Source of the DNA: Gemmatimonadota bacterium
GTDB lineage: Bacteria; Gemmatimonadota; Gemmatimonadetes; Gemmatimonadales; GWC2-71-9
Assembly: GCA_003220905.1 (NCBI GenBank)
Contig: QHTS01000088.1
Span: 1 to 11,440, forward strand
Direction of reading: 5' to 3'
DNA length: 11,440 nucleotides
The notes beneath the pieces are model-generated. The model searched no databases. It was not told the origin of the DNA and saw only the letters and a list, made by a program, of their open reading frames with translations. A program made the translations under genes and the position numbers. Position 1 is the stretch's first letter. Each line of letters begins with the position of its first letter. Of this stretch, positions 1 to 6,391 are shown in pieces.

Positions 1-501
1 CGGGCCGTCGAGGTCGCGCTGCTCACGGGGCGGGGCCTCAGCTGGTGGCAGGAGCACGCGCGCGAGACCGGGGCGATGCGGCCGTGGTACATTCAGCTCA
101 CGCTGCCCCGGGACGCGCTGCACCGTCGCATCGCCCAACGCGTGGACGAGATGCTCGCCGTGGGACTCGTGGACGAGATACGGCGGCTCCTGGCGGCGGG
201 GGTGCCGCCGCACGCGCCGGGGCTCGACGCGGTCGGGTATCGCGAGGTGGCCGCGATGCTCGCGGGGCAGCTTCCGGAGCGGGAGCTGCGGGAGGCGATC
301 GTCGTAGCCACGCGGCGGTACGCGAAGAGACAGGAGACGTGGTTCAGGAACCAACTGCGCAGGGAGCAGGGAGCGGGGAGCAGGACCGCGGAGCTGTGGA
401 TGCTCGACGCAACCGAGTCCCCCGATAAATTGGCGCACCGCATTCACCAGCGGTGGACCGTGTTGACTGCTCCCGGCTCCCCGCTCCCTGCTCCCCGATG
501 A
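1..501 (+). CDS. miaA: tRNA dimethylallyltransferase MiaA, C-terminal part (5' end outside window)
   Basis: MiaA transfers a dimethylallyl group from DMAPP to N6 of A37 in tRNAs that read codons starting with U. Only the last 166 residues are present; the family is usually about 300, so the P-loop half lies upstream. Seen here: RAVEV at the very start, matching the conserved R-A-L-E-V element; QRVDEMLAVGLVDEI; the DAVGYRE motif; and the RRYAKRQETWFRNQ tRNA-binding segment typical of the family. The tail after this (about residues 120-166) is not conserved and is built partly from G-rich 7-bp repeats (361-381 and, inverted, 469-496), giving REQGAGS and APGSPLPAPR. The TGA stop at 499-501 overlaps the ATG of bshA as ATGA, so the two are likely translationally coupled. 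The identification is secure; the tail may be recently extended by repeats. Confidence 0.95.
   Translation, partial: RAVEVALLTGRGLSWWQEHARETGAMRPWYIQLTLPRDALHRRIAQRVDEMLAVGLVDEIRRLLAAGVPPHAPGLDAVGYREVAAMLAGQLPERELREAIVVATRRYAKRQETWFRNQLRREQGAGSRTAELWMLDATESPDKLAHRIHQRWTVLTAPGSPLPAPR
361..381 (+). repeat. Three tandem copies of the heptamer RGGGAGC in the miaA tail
   Basis: Three adjoining 7-bp units, AGGGAGC, AGGGAGC and GGGGAGC, lie in the 3' part of miaA and encode the REQGAGS segment. Twenty bases of it (362-381) are perfectly inverted-complementary to 476-495. The same unit recurs at 5571-5591. A 7-bp unit is not a multiple of three, so single-copy changes shift the frame, whereas three copies add seven codons. 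Confidence 0.85.
469..496 (-). repeat. Four inverted copies of the NGGGAGC heptamer just before bshA
   Basis: Read on the minus strand, this stretch is four 7-bp units: GGGGAGC, AGGGAGC, GGGGAGC and CGGGAGC. It ends one base before the bshA ATG at 498 and occupies the place where a ribosome binding site would be. Its plus-strand CTCCC runs could pair in mRNA with the copies at 361-381 (20-bp perfect arms, 94-base loop), or with purine-rich Shine-Dalgarno-like sequence. Functional effect is inference. Confidence 0.8.
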
Positions 502-1625
502 AGATCGGCATCACGTGCTACCCGACCTACGGCGGCTCCGGCGCCGTCGCGACCGAGCTGGGCCTCGAGCTCGCCCGGCGTGGGCACGAGGTGCACTTCA
601 TCTCCTACGCCAGCCCGTTTCGGCTGCGCGGCTACGCCGAGCGGGTGACGTTCCACGAGGTCACGCAGACCGAGTATCCGCTGTTCGAGCAGTCGTCGCC
701 GTACGCGCTGGCGTTGGCGGTGAAGCAGCACGAAGTGGCGATGCGCGAGAACCTCGACCTCATGCACGTGCACTATGCCATCCCGCATGCCGCCACGGCG
801 TGGCTCGCGAAACAGATGCTCAAGTCGCAGCGCGACCTGAAGATCGTCACCACGCTGCACGGCACCGATATCACCCTGGTCGGGCAGGACCCGTCCTACT
901 ACACGCTCACCAAGTTCTCGATCGAGCAGTCGGACCGCGTCACCGCCGTGTCGGAGTTCCTGCGGGAAGAGACCTACCGCGCGTTCGGGTGTGCGGGCTG
1001 CGACGTCATCGTCATCCCCAACTTCATCTCGACGGCCGAGTATCACCCGCCGGGCGGCGGCACCTGCCGCCGTTCGCTCGCGCCGCCCGACCACAAGATC
1101 CTGGTCCACGTCTCGAACTTCCGACCCGTCAAACGGGTGACGGATGTCGTGCGTGTGTTCGCCGGTGTGCGTCGCGAGCTCCCGGCCACGCTCGTGCTGG
1201 TGGGAGACGGCCCGGAGCGCGACGCGGCGGAGCATGAAGTCGATCGCCTCAAGCTCCGACGCGACGTCCGGTTTCTCGGCAAGGTGGACAACGTCGCCGA
1301 AATCCTGCGGGGCAGCGACCTGTTCCTGCTGCCGTCCGAGACCGAGTCGTTCGGCCTTGCGGCCCTCGAGGCGATGGCGTGTGCCGTGCCGGTCCTCGCC
1401 AGCGCCGTGGGCGGCCTCCCCGAGGTCGTCGTGAACGGAGAGACGGGCTTCCTCACACCGACGGGGGACGTCGAAGCGATGATCGCCCACGGCCTCCGGG
1501 TGCTGCGCGACGGTGCGCTCCAGGCCCGTATGCGCGACGCCGCCGCCCGCCGCGCGCTGGAGTTCGCGGCCGACCGCATCGTGCCGCGCTACGAGCAGGT
1601 GTACGAGGACGTGCTGCGTGACTGA
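498..1625 (+). CDS. bshA: N-acetyl-alpha-D-glucosaminyl L-malate synthase BshA (bacillithiol pathway)
   Basis: BshA joins N-acetylglucosamine from UDP-GlcNAc to L-malate, the first step of bacillithiol synthesis in the cytoplasm. The 375-residue product has the usual length and GT-B, GT4-family layout. The N-terminal Rossmann domain opens MKIGITCYPTYGGSGAVATE with the glycine-rich GGSG loop (residues 12-15), followed by HVHYAIPHA (90-98) and TTLHGTDITLVG (118-129). The C-terminal domain has SNFRPVKR (206-213), VGDGPE (235-240) and the E-x7-E motif of GT4 enzymes at E283/E291 in ESFGLAALEAMA. Start choice: ATG 498 overlaps the miaA stop (ATGA). An in-frame upstream ATG at 453 would add residues unlike the family. 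No Shine-Dalgarno is visible; a repeat fills that spot, so coupling to miaA is likely. bshB and bshC are not in the window. A general GT4 glycosyltransferase is the alternative. Confidence 0.92.
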   Translation: MKIGITCYPTYGGSGAVATELGLELARRGHEVHFISYASPFRLRGYAERVTFHEVTQTEYPLFEQSSPYALALAVKQHEVAMRENLDLMHVHYAIPHAATAWLAKQMLKSQRDLKIVTTLHGTDITLVGQDPSYYTLTKFSIEQSDRVTAVSEFLREETYRAFGCAGCDVIVIPNFISTAEYHPPGGGTCRRSLAPPDHKILVHVSNFRPVKRVTDVVRVFAGVRRELPATLVLVGDGPERDAAEHEVDRLKLRRDVRFLGKVDNVAEILRGSDLFLLPSETESFGLAALEAMACAVPVLASAVGGLPEVVVNGETGFLTPTGDVEAMIAHGLRVLRDGALQARMRDAAARRALEFAADRIVPRYEQVYEDVLRD

Positions 1626-2442
1626 CGTGCTGCGGCTCGTCCGGATCAACAACCTGCTGCTCGCCGCGGCCGGCGTACTCGCCGGCGGCTGGATCGCGCT
1701 CGGAGCGCTGCAGACACCCAACGTCCTGGCGCTCGCGGCGGTGGCCGCGGTCGGGTTCGGTATGGCCGGCAACGTGCTCAACGACATCTGGGACCGGGCG
1801 GCCGACCGCGTGAACCGGCCCGGCGGGGAACGCCCGCTCGCCGCCGGTCGAGTGACCCGGGGCACGGCCGACCTGTGCGTCGCCGGCGGCGCGGTGGTCG
1901 GGCTCGGCGCCGCGGCGCTCGTCAATGGAACCGCCGTACTCGTGGGTCTCGCGGCCTTCGCCGTGCTCGTCCTGTATTCGCCCGTGCTGAAGCGCCGCGG
2001 GCTGCCGGGGAACCTGGCCGTGGCACTCGTCGCCGGCCTGCCGCTCGTGTACGGCGCCATCGCCGTCGGACACGCGGTGGCGGGAATCGTGCCCTGGATC
2101 CTCGCCGCCTGGATCCACCTGGTGCGCGAGATCGTGAAGGACATCGACGATCAGGCGGGGGACCGGACGCTCGGCCGCCGCACCCTGCCGCTCGTCCTCG
2201 GGGCCCGACGGGCGAGCCTCGTGGCGGCGGGACTCGCGGCGGCCTTCGTGCCGTTGTCGCTCGCGTTGCCAGCAGAGGCGCACTACCACGGTGCGTACTT
2301 CCTCATCGCCCTGTTCGCCCAGCTCGTCGTGCTGGCCGTCGCGAGTCGGTTGTTCACGGGGCGTACGCAGGGAAACAGTCGCCTCCTCAAGGGAGCAATG
2401 CTCGTGGGCATCGTGGCACTAGTGGCCGGGCGGGTGGCATGA
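1618..2442 (+). CDS. UbiA-family prenyltransferase, DGGGP synthase-like
   Basis: An integral membrane enzyme of the UbiA superfamily, which transfers a polyprenyl chain from its diphosphate to an acceptor using Mg2+ held by two Asp-rich motifs. Both motifs are intact: NDIWDRAADRVNRP (N55, D56, D59, D63) and REIVKDIDDQAGDR (D175, D178, D182). The second, with its REIxKDIxD core, resembles geranylgeranylglycerol-phosphate geranylgeranyltransferases and bacterial homologues carrying that name more than menaquinone MenA. The acceptor and chain length cannot be read from sequence. At 274 residues it has normal length, with about eight or nine hydrophobic segments. GTG 1618 overlaps the bshA stop by 8 bases, and GAGGA at 1605-1609 stands 8 bases before it. 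The next gene, uppP, overlaps as ATGA. It could be a quinone or ether-lipid enzyme. Confidence 0.88.
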   Translation: MTDVLRLVRINNLLLAAAGVLAGGWIALGALQTPNVLALAAVAAVGFGMAGNVLNDIWDRAADRVNRPGGERPLAAGRVTRGTADLCVAGGAVVGLGAAALVNGTAVLVGLAAFAVLVLYSPVLKRRGLPGNLAVALVAGLPLVYGAIAVGHAVAGIVPWILAAWIHLVREIVKDIDDQAGDRTLGRRTLPLVLGARRASLVAAGLAAAFVPLSLALPAEAHYHGAYFLIALFAQLVVLAVASRLFTGRTQGNSRLLKGAMLVGIVALVAGRVA

Positions 2443-3221
2443 CGCTCTGGCAGGGGATTGTTTTGGGCTTGGTGCAGGGGCTCACGGAGTTTCTCCCGAT
2501 CTCGAGCTCCGGGCATCTCGTGCTGGTGGAGGCGCTCACCGGGGTTCATTTCACGGACGTCACGGTGGAGGTCTCGCTGCACGTGGCGACGCTCGGGTCG
2601 GTGTTGGTGTTGTACGGTCCCCGACTGTGGGGCATCACCCGCGGCCTGCTGCGCGGCGACGGCCCGAGCGTGCGCTATGCGGCGCTCCTCGTGGTCGCGA
2701 CGATCCCGGCGGCCTTGATCGGCGTTCTGTTTCATCGCCAGATCGAAGAGCGCTTCCATTCACTCACCTGGCTCGGTGTCCAGTTCGTGATCACGGGTTT
2801 GATCCTGTGGTTGACCCGAGGACCGCGGGGCGAGCGAGCGCTCCCGTCCGCAGGCGCGGCCACCGGCATCGGGTTCGCCCAGGCGTTCGCCATCCTGCCC
2901 GCCATCTCTCGATCCGGGGCGACCGTCGCCGCGGCGCTCTGGAGCGGCCTCACTCCCGTTGCGGCGGCGGAATTCAGCTTCCTCATGGCCGTGCCGGTGA
3001 TCGCCGGCGCCGCGCTGCTCGAGGGGCGTCAGGCCGTGCTCAACGTAGCGGCCGTCGGCGCGGCGCCGTGGGCGGTGAGCTTCCTCGTGGCGTTCGCGAG
3101 CGGCATCTGGTCGATCCGGTGGCTCGTGACGCTGCTGCAGCGCGGTCGTTTCCACGCGTTCGCGCCGTACTGCTGGGCAGTCGGCGTGCTGACGCTGGCG
3201 TACGCCCTGTGGCACGGCTGA
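2439..3221 (+). CDS. uppP: Undecaprenyl-diphosphatase UppP (BacA family)
   Basis: UppP removes one phosphate from undecaprenyl diphosphate at the cytoplasmic membrane to regenerate the lipid carrier for peptidoglycan and other glycans; overexpression of family members gives bacitracin resistance. The 260-residue length is standard. Motif 1 is QGLTEFLPISSSGH (residues 13-26), with the (E/Q)xxxE pair Q13/E17. Motif 2 is LPAISRSGAT (153-162) with R158. The usual PGxSRSG here reads PAISRSG, with Ala155 for Gly. Seven or eight hydrophobic segments follow the family pattern. ATG 2439 overlaps the stop of the preceding UbiA gene by four bases, and the 3' end overlaps birA by 13. Only a weak GGGTGG lies upstream, again pointing to coupling. 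Identity is secure. Confidence 0.96.
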   Translation: MTLWQGIVLGLVQGLTEFLPISSSGHLVLVEALTGVHFTDVTVEVSLHVATLGSVLVLYGPRLWGITRGLLRGDGPSVRYAALLVVATIPAALIGVLFHRQIEERFHSLTWLGVQFVITGLILWLTRGPRGERALPSAGAATGIGFAQAFAILPAISRSGATVAAALWSGLTPVAAAEFSFLMAVPVIAGAALLEGRQAVLNVAAVGAAPWAVSFLVAFASGIWSIRWLVTLLQRGRFHAFAPYCWAVGVLTLAYALWHG

Positions 3222-3961
3222 CCCTCGACGGCGTGCCTGCAGCCGATCTCGCCGGGCGGTGGGGCGTGCCGCAGTGCGGCCTGTTTCGCGAGCTCGGCTC
3301 GACCTTCAACGCGATTCACGACCTCGCCCCTCAAGGCGCCCCCCCCGGGACGGTCGTGATCGCCGAAGAGCAGACGGCAGGCCGGGGGCGCGACGGACGT
3401 ACGTGGCACTCGCCGGCGGGCGGGGTCTGGCTCGGCATGCTGCTGCGTCCGGCGCGCGCCGACCTGGGCGTCATCGCCGTGCGGGTCGGGCTCGCCGTCG
3501 CGGATGCGGTGGACGCCCTCCTGGGTCGCCGCGAGACCCGCCTCAAGTGGCCGAACGACGTGCTGTTGGGGGAACGCAAACTCGCGGGCATCCTGTGCGA
3601 GGGCCGCTGGCACGGTGACACGCTGCAATGGCTGGCGGTAGGCGTGGGAGTGAACGTGTGCAACGCGATTCCAGCGCCCGTGGCGCGTCGAGCGGTGGCG
3701 CTCGAGGAATGGCTCCCTGCGGTCCGCCGGCTCGATGTCCTGGATCGCCTCGTCCCGGCGCTCGCGGGGCTCGCGTCAGGCGAGCCGGTCCTCAGCGAGC
3801 GCGAGTGCGCCGCGTTCGCGACGCGCGACTGGTTACAGGGTCGCCAGCTCCGCTCGCCCGCCGCTGGCCGCGCGCGCGGCCTCCGCCCCGACGGCGCACT
3901 GCTCGTCGATCTCGGCGCGGCGACAATCGCCGTGCGGCAAGGTCACGTCGAGCTGGCGTAG
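3209..3961 (+). CDS. birA: Biotin--[acetyl-CoA-carboxylase] ligase BirA, monofunctional
   Basis: The enzyme activates biotin with ATP to biotinyl-AMP and attaches it to the biotin carrier protein of acetyl-CoA or related carboxylases. The catalytic domain is complete: GSTFNAIHDLA (30-40), EQTAGRGRDGRTWHSPAGG (54-72) as the biotin/ATP loop, KWPNDVLLGERKLAGIL (113-129), and a short C-terminal beta domain with LQGRQLRS and DGALLVDLG. There is no N-terminal helix-turn-helix, so it is the group I, non-repressor type. The start is uncertain. GTG 3209 overlaps uppP by 13 bases and gives MARLTLDGVPAADLAGRWG; GTG 3233 would shorten it by eight residues. Neither has a good Shine-Dalgarno. It is the last gene of the left operon; the next gene is convergent, 12 bases away, with no terminator visible. 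Confidence 0.93.
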   Translation: MARLTLDGVPAADLAGRWGVPQCGLFRELGSTFNAIHDLAPQGAPPGTVVIAEEQTAGRGRDGRTWHSPAGGVWLGMLLRPARADLGVIAVRVGLAVADAVDALLGRRETRLKWPNDVLLGERKLAGILCEGRWHGDTLQWLAVGVGVNVCNAIPAPVARRAVALEEWLPAVRRLDVLDRLVPALAGLASGEPVLSERECAAFATRDWLQGRQLRSPAAGRARGLRPDGALLVDLGAATIAVRQGHVELA

Positions 3962-3973
3962 CGCGGCGGCCGC

Positions 3974-4540
3974 TTACAACCCTCCGCGCGCTCGCCGCTC
4001 CTCCAGTTTTGCGAGCCCATCGCGTGGCACTTCAGCCGGCGCGTGCCGGCGGGCAGCGGCGATCAGCTGATCGAGGCCGCTCATCATCGTGCCAACCCGG
4101 ATTTTTTCGCCGGCCCGGTCCGCGAACACCAGCTGGCCGGCGACGGGCGAGAAGGTGATGCGAGCCACCTGAGCCCAGGCGAACCGGACGGGTTCGCCGC
4201 GCCACGGCGAGTGCGCCACGAGACCGCTGTCGGTCGCGACCACGCGGCGCTTCAGCCCTTCAAGCAGGGCCCACCAGCCGAGCAGGGCGAAGAACAGCAA
4301 CATGCCGCCGAAATAGTAGGGATCCTCGGCGTTTCGAAACCCCGCCGTGACGGCGACGGTGACCAGAGCCAGCGGCATGAGGACGCCGCACGCCACGCCG
4401 ACGACGATCATCCACGTGCCGTAGCGCACAAGGAGGGAGCCGTCGGGGAGAGCGGGGACCGGCTTCCGGGCCAGCCGGAACAGCCACGAGAGGATGGCGA
4501 TCGTGACGACGCCACTGATCGCCGCCGTGGGAATAGCCAT
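3974..4540 (-). CDS. Membrane protein of unknown function with C-terminal PH-like domain (tentative)
   Basis: I do not recognise the family. The 188-residue product has three predicted membrane helices: about residues 5-22, 42-66 and 76-93. A soluble C-terminal half follows, starting VVATDSGLVAHSPWRGEP. The pattern of short beta strands, FAWAQVARITF, QLVFADRAGEKIRV and a final helix (GLDQLIAAARRH) resembles bacterial PH-like domains found in small membrane proteins; this is an impression from the strand pattern, not a proven match. The start ATG (complement of 4538-4540) is preceded by TGAGGAACCC, a good Shine-Dalgarno at 4-8 bases. It is the only minus-strand gene. It converges on birA and is divergent from coaX across a 100-base spacer. 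Reading the other strand instead gives no family-like protein. Confidence 0.75.
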   Translation of the reverse strand: MAIPTAAISGVVTIAILSWLFRLARKPVPALPDGSLLVRYGTWMIVVGVACGVLMPLALVTVAVTAGFRNAEDPYYFGGMLLFFALLGWWALLEGLKRRVVATDSGLVAHSPWRGEPVRFAWAQVARITFSPVAGQLVFADRAGEKIRVGTMMSGLDQLIAAARRHAPAEVPRDGLAKLEERRARGGL

Positions 4541-4623
4541 GGGTTCCTCAGTCGGTCGGAGGCGCCACAGCATTCGGCTTGCCGGACGCCCTGTCAAGCG
4601 TGGCGATAGCCCGTTAAAGCGTC

Positions 4624-4629
4624 TATACT
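4624..4629 (+). promoter_or_regulatory. TATACT -10-like box for coaX
   Basis: TATACT (five of six to the TATAAT consensus) ends 11 bases before the coaX ATG at 4641, in a locally AT-richer spot of a GC-rich window. Transcription would start around 4636, leaving almost no leader. A -35 is poor: TGGCGA at 4601-4606 with 17-base spacing matches three of six. No Shine-Dalgarno precedes the ATG, which fits leaderless translation. Confidence 0.45.
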
Positions 4630-4640
4630 TACGCCGCGCC

Positions 4641-5420
4641 ATGCTCCTCGCCATCAACATCAACAACACTGAAACGAAGGTCGGGCTGTTTCGTGGCGAC
4701 AGCCTCGAGGCCCACTGGCGCCTCACGACCACGCCCTCGCGCACGCCGGACGAGTGGGCGGCCACCCTCACGTCGTATCTGGCGCAGGAGGGCCGGTCCA
4801 CCCAGGAAGTCCGCGCCGCCGTCGTCGCGTCGGTGGTCCCCCCCGTGACGCAGGGGCTGTGCGAGGCGGTGGAGCGTGCGACGACCGTGCGGCCCGTCGT
4901 CGTCGACGGCCGGTCGCGCTTGCCGATCACGCTCGACGTGGAAGAGCCGCTGCAGGTCGGTGCGGACCGCATCCTCAACACGCTCGCCGCCGCGCAGCTG
5001 CACCGCCGCGACACCATCGTCGTCGACTTCGGCACCGCCACGACGTTCGATTGCATTACGGCCGACGGCCACTTCCTCGGCGGTGTGATCATGCCCGGGA
5101 TCCGTACCGCGTCGGACGCGCTCATTCGGGGCACCGCCAAGCTTCCCGCGACCGACCTCACGCCACCGTCGCGCACCATCGGGCGACGGACGGAGGAGGC
5201 GATTCGGTCGGGCGTGTTGCTGGGCACGGCGGACGCCGTGGACGGGATCGTGCGCCGCATCAAGGCCGAGTGGCCGAACGGTCAGACGCCGCAGGTCATC
5301 GCTACCGGCGGCCTCGCGAGCCTGGTTGCGCCGCTGGTCCGCGAGATCGAGTCGGTGCATCCGGACCTCACCCTGACCGGGCTCCGCATCGCCGCCACGG
5401 CGCTGGGCCTGACGTGGTAG
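4641..5420 (+). CDS. coaX: Type III pantothenate kinase CoaX, with substituted N-terminal phosphate loop
   Basis: CoaX phosphorylates pantothenate, the first committed step of coenzyme A synthesis, and belongs to the ASKHA superfamily. The 259-residue length is normal. Conserved parts: VGADRILNTLAAA (106-118, D109), VVDFGTATTFDCI (127-139, D129), GGVIMPGI (147-154) and ATGGLA (221-226). The N-terminal loop, usually D-x-G-N-T, reads N6-I-N8-N9-T10: the acidic residue is Asn and the Gly is Asn. The DGTATTFD region is intact, so the fold is clear, but activity may be altered or the loop may be a lineage variant. The start is ATG 4641; an in-frame extension upstream runs through promoter-like sequence and lacks family similarity. 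The stop overlaps the downstream UbiA gene by seven bases, suggesting one transcript. Confidence 0.9.
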   Translation: MLLAININNTETKVGLFRGDSLEAHWRLTTTPSRTPDEWAATLTSYLAQEGRSTQEVRAAVVASVVPPVTQGLCEAVERATTVRPVVVDGRSRLPITLDVEEPLQVGADRILNTLAAAQLHRRDTIVVDFGTATTFDCITADGHFLGGVIMPGIRTASDALIRGTAKLPATDLTPPSRTIGRRTEEAIRSGVLLGTADAVDGIVRRIKAEWPNGQTPQVIATGGLASLVAPLVREIESVHPDLTLTGLRIAATALGLTW

Positions 5421-6334
5421 TCGGCGCCCGCGCGCTGAACGCCTGGCGCCGCTGGGGCTATCGGCTGCTGCCCGGCGATCTCTTCTCCTACGTGCTCCAC
5501 ATGCGCCCCGCCGAGTGGCCGATCATGGCGGGGCACACGCTGCTCGGCTACGTGCTGGCGGTTGGACTTCGGGGAGCGGGGAGCGGGGAGCGGTTCCTCC
5601 CGGCGCTGGGAGCCCTCCTGATCTGGGTAATCCTGCTCAATGGCGGCACCCTCGCGGTCAATTCCGTGTTCGACAAGGATGAGGGCGACATCGGGTACCT
5701 GAATGCGCCGCCCCCGCTGCCGCGGCACCTGCTGGCGTTCAGCACTGCGCTGCTCGCCGGCGGTCAGCTGCTCGCCTTCGCGCTCCCACCCGCGTTCCGG
5801 GTCGCGTACGCCATCTGTTTCGTGCTGTCGATTCTCTACTCGGTGCCGCCGTTCCGCTTCAAGGCCGTGGCGGGAGTCGACTGGGTGATCAACATGTGGG
5901 GCTTCGGGACGCTCACGCCGTTTGCCGCGTGGGCCGCCACGGGCCGTCCGCTCGACGCGGGCCATGCGCTTGTCCTGCTCGGCTTCTGCCCGCTGTTCGC
6001 CGGACTCTATCCGCTCACTCAGCTGTACCAGATGGAGGAAGATCGCCGCCGGGGCGACCGGACGCTCGCCCTCCTCCTGGGGCTGCGGGCGAGCCTGGGC
6101 GTCGCGCTTGCGTGCACCGCCCTGGCGTTCGCCCTGTTCGGCGGGGCGGCGGCCGTCGTAGGGGTCCAGGCGTGGCAGCTCGTCGTGCCGCTCGTCGCGT
6201 GGCTCGCGGTGCTCGTACCCTGGTACCGGCGTCGCGAGACGCTACCTGCGGCCGGCCACCAGCGAGGGATGTACCGGGCGCTCGCCGCGTGGGCCATTAC
6301 CGATCTCGTGGTCTTGCTGGTGTTTGCCCGGTGA
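5414..6334 (+). CDS. Divergent UbiA-family prenyltransferase homologue
   Basis: A 306-residue multi-spanning membrane protein of the UbiA superfamily, with about eight or nine hydrophobic segments. Its acceptor and donor are unknown. Motif 1 is non-canonical: NSVFDKDEGDIGYLNAPPPLP (N83, D87, D89, D92) in place of NDxxDxxxD. Motif 2, QMEEDRRRGDRT (E208, D210, D215), keeps the DxxxxGD-like spacing. The N-terminus GDLFSYVLHMRPAEWP, ahead of helix 1, looks like true family sequence and supports the GTG start at 5414, which overlaps the coaX stop. ATG 5501 is a shorter alternative that would lose this segment. Residues 54-60 (GAGSGER), between helices 1 and 2, are encoded by three 7-bp repeats. 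It is clearly different from the UbiA homologue at 1618-2442, so the two probably act on different substrates. Confidence 0.8.
   Translation: MVVGARALNAWRRWGYRLLPGDLFSYVLHMRPAEWPIMAGHTLLGYVLAVGLRGAGSGERFLPALGALLIWVILLNGGTLAVNSVFDKDEGDIGYLNAPPPLPRHLLAFSTALLAGGQLLAFALPPAFRVAYAICFVLSILYSVPPFRFKAVAGVDWVINMWGFGTLTPFAAWAATGRPLDAGHALVLLGFCPLFAGLYPLTQLYQMEEDRRRGDRTLALLLGLRASLGVALACTALAFALFGGAAAVVGVQAWQLVVPLVAWLAVLVPWYRRRETLPAAGHQRGMYRALAAWAITDLVVLLVFAR
5571..5591 (+). repeat. Three perfect tandem GGGGAGC heptamers inside the second UbiA gene
   Basis: Three exact 7-bp copies (21 bases, seven codons) sit in frame in a predicted loop after the first membrane helix and encode GAGSGER. The unit matches the repeats at 361-381 and, inverted, 469-496. 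Loss or gain of one unit would truncate the protein; three would be neutral for frame. Confidence 0.85.
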
Positions 6335-6364
6335 GAGCCCGCGCTTAGATTTCGCGACGGGCTC
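6335..6364. other. Inverted repeat between the second UbiA gene and the next membrane gene
   Basis: Arms GAGCCCGCGC (6335-6344) and GCG-A-CGGGCTC (6354-6364) pair over ten bases with one bulged A and a nine-base AT-rich loop. It begins one base after the UbiA TGA. No T-run follows, so it is at best a weak or Rho-assisted terminator. The loop holds TAGATT (6346-6351), which with TTGCCC (6324-6329, 16-base spacer) could instead be a promoter for the gene at 6392. The two readings cannot be separated from sequence. Confidence 0.4.
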
Positions 6365-6391
6365 ATCCCCATCGACCAGGAGAGACGACGC

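Noticed and set aside
444..2144. Long open frame on the minus strand opposite bshA and the first UbiA gene
   Set aside because: It is opposite two clearly recognised genes, has no family-like motifs, and long antisense open frames are expected at this GC content.
3961..3976. GCGGCCGC palindrome between convergent genes as a bidirectional terminator
   Set aside because: Only eight bases with no loop and no T-run; expected by chance in this composition.
4043..4609. Plus-strand open frame opposite the minus-strand membrane protein
   Set aside because: The product is Asp/Arg/His/Gly-rich without structure, whereas the other strand gives clean membrane helices and a good ribosome binding site.
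4541..4640. Riboswitch or shared operator in the divergent spacer before coaX
   Set aside because: Only a weak CGCCAC/GTGGCG pairing was seen, and the region is too short and unstructured for a known riboswitch.
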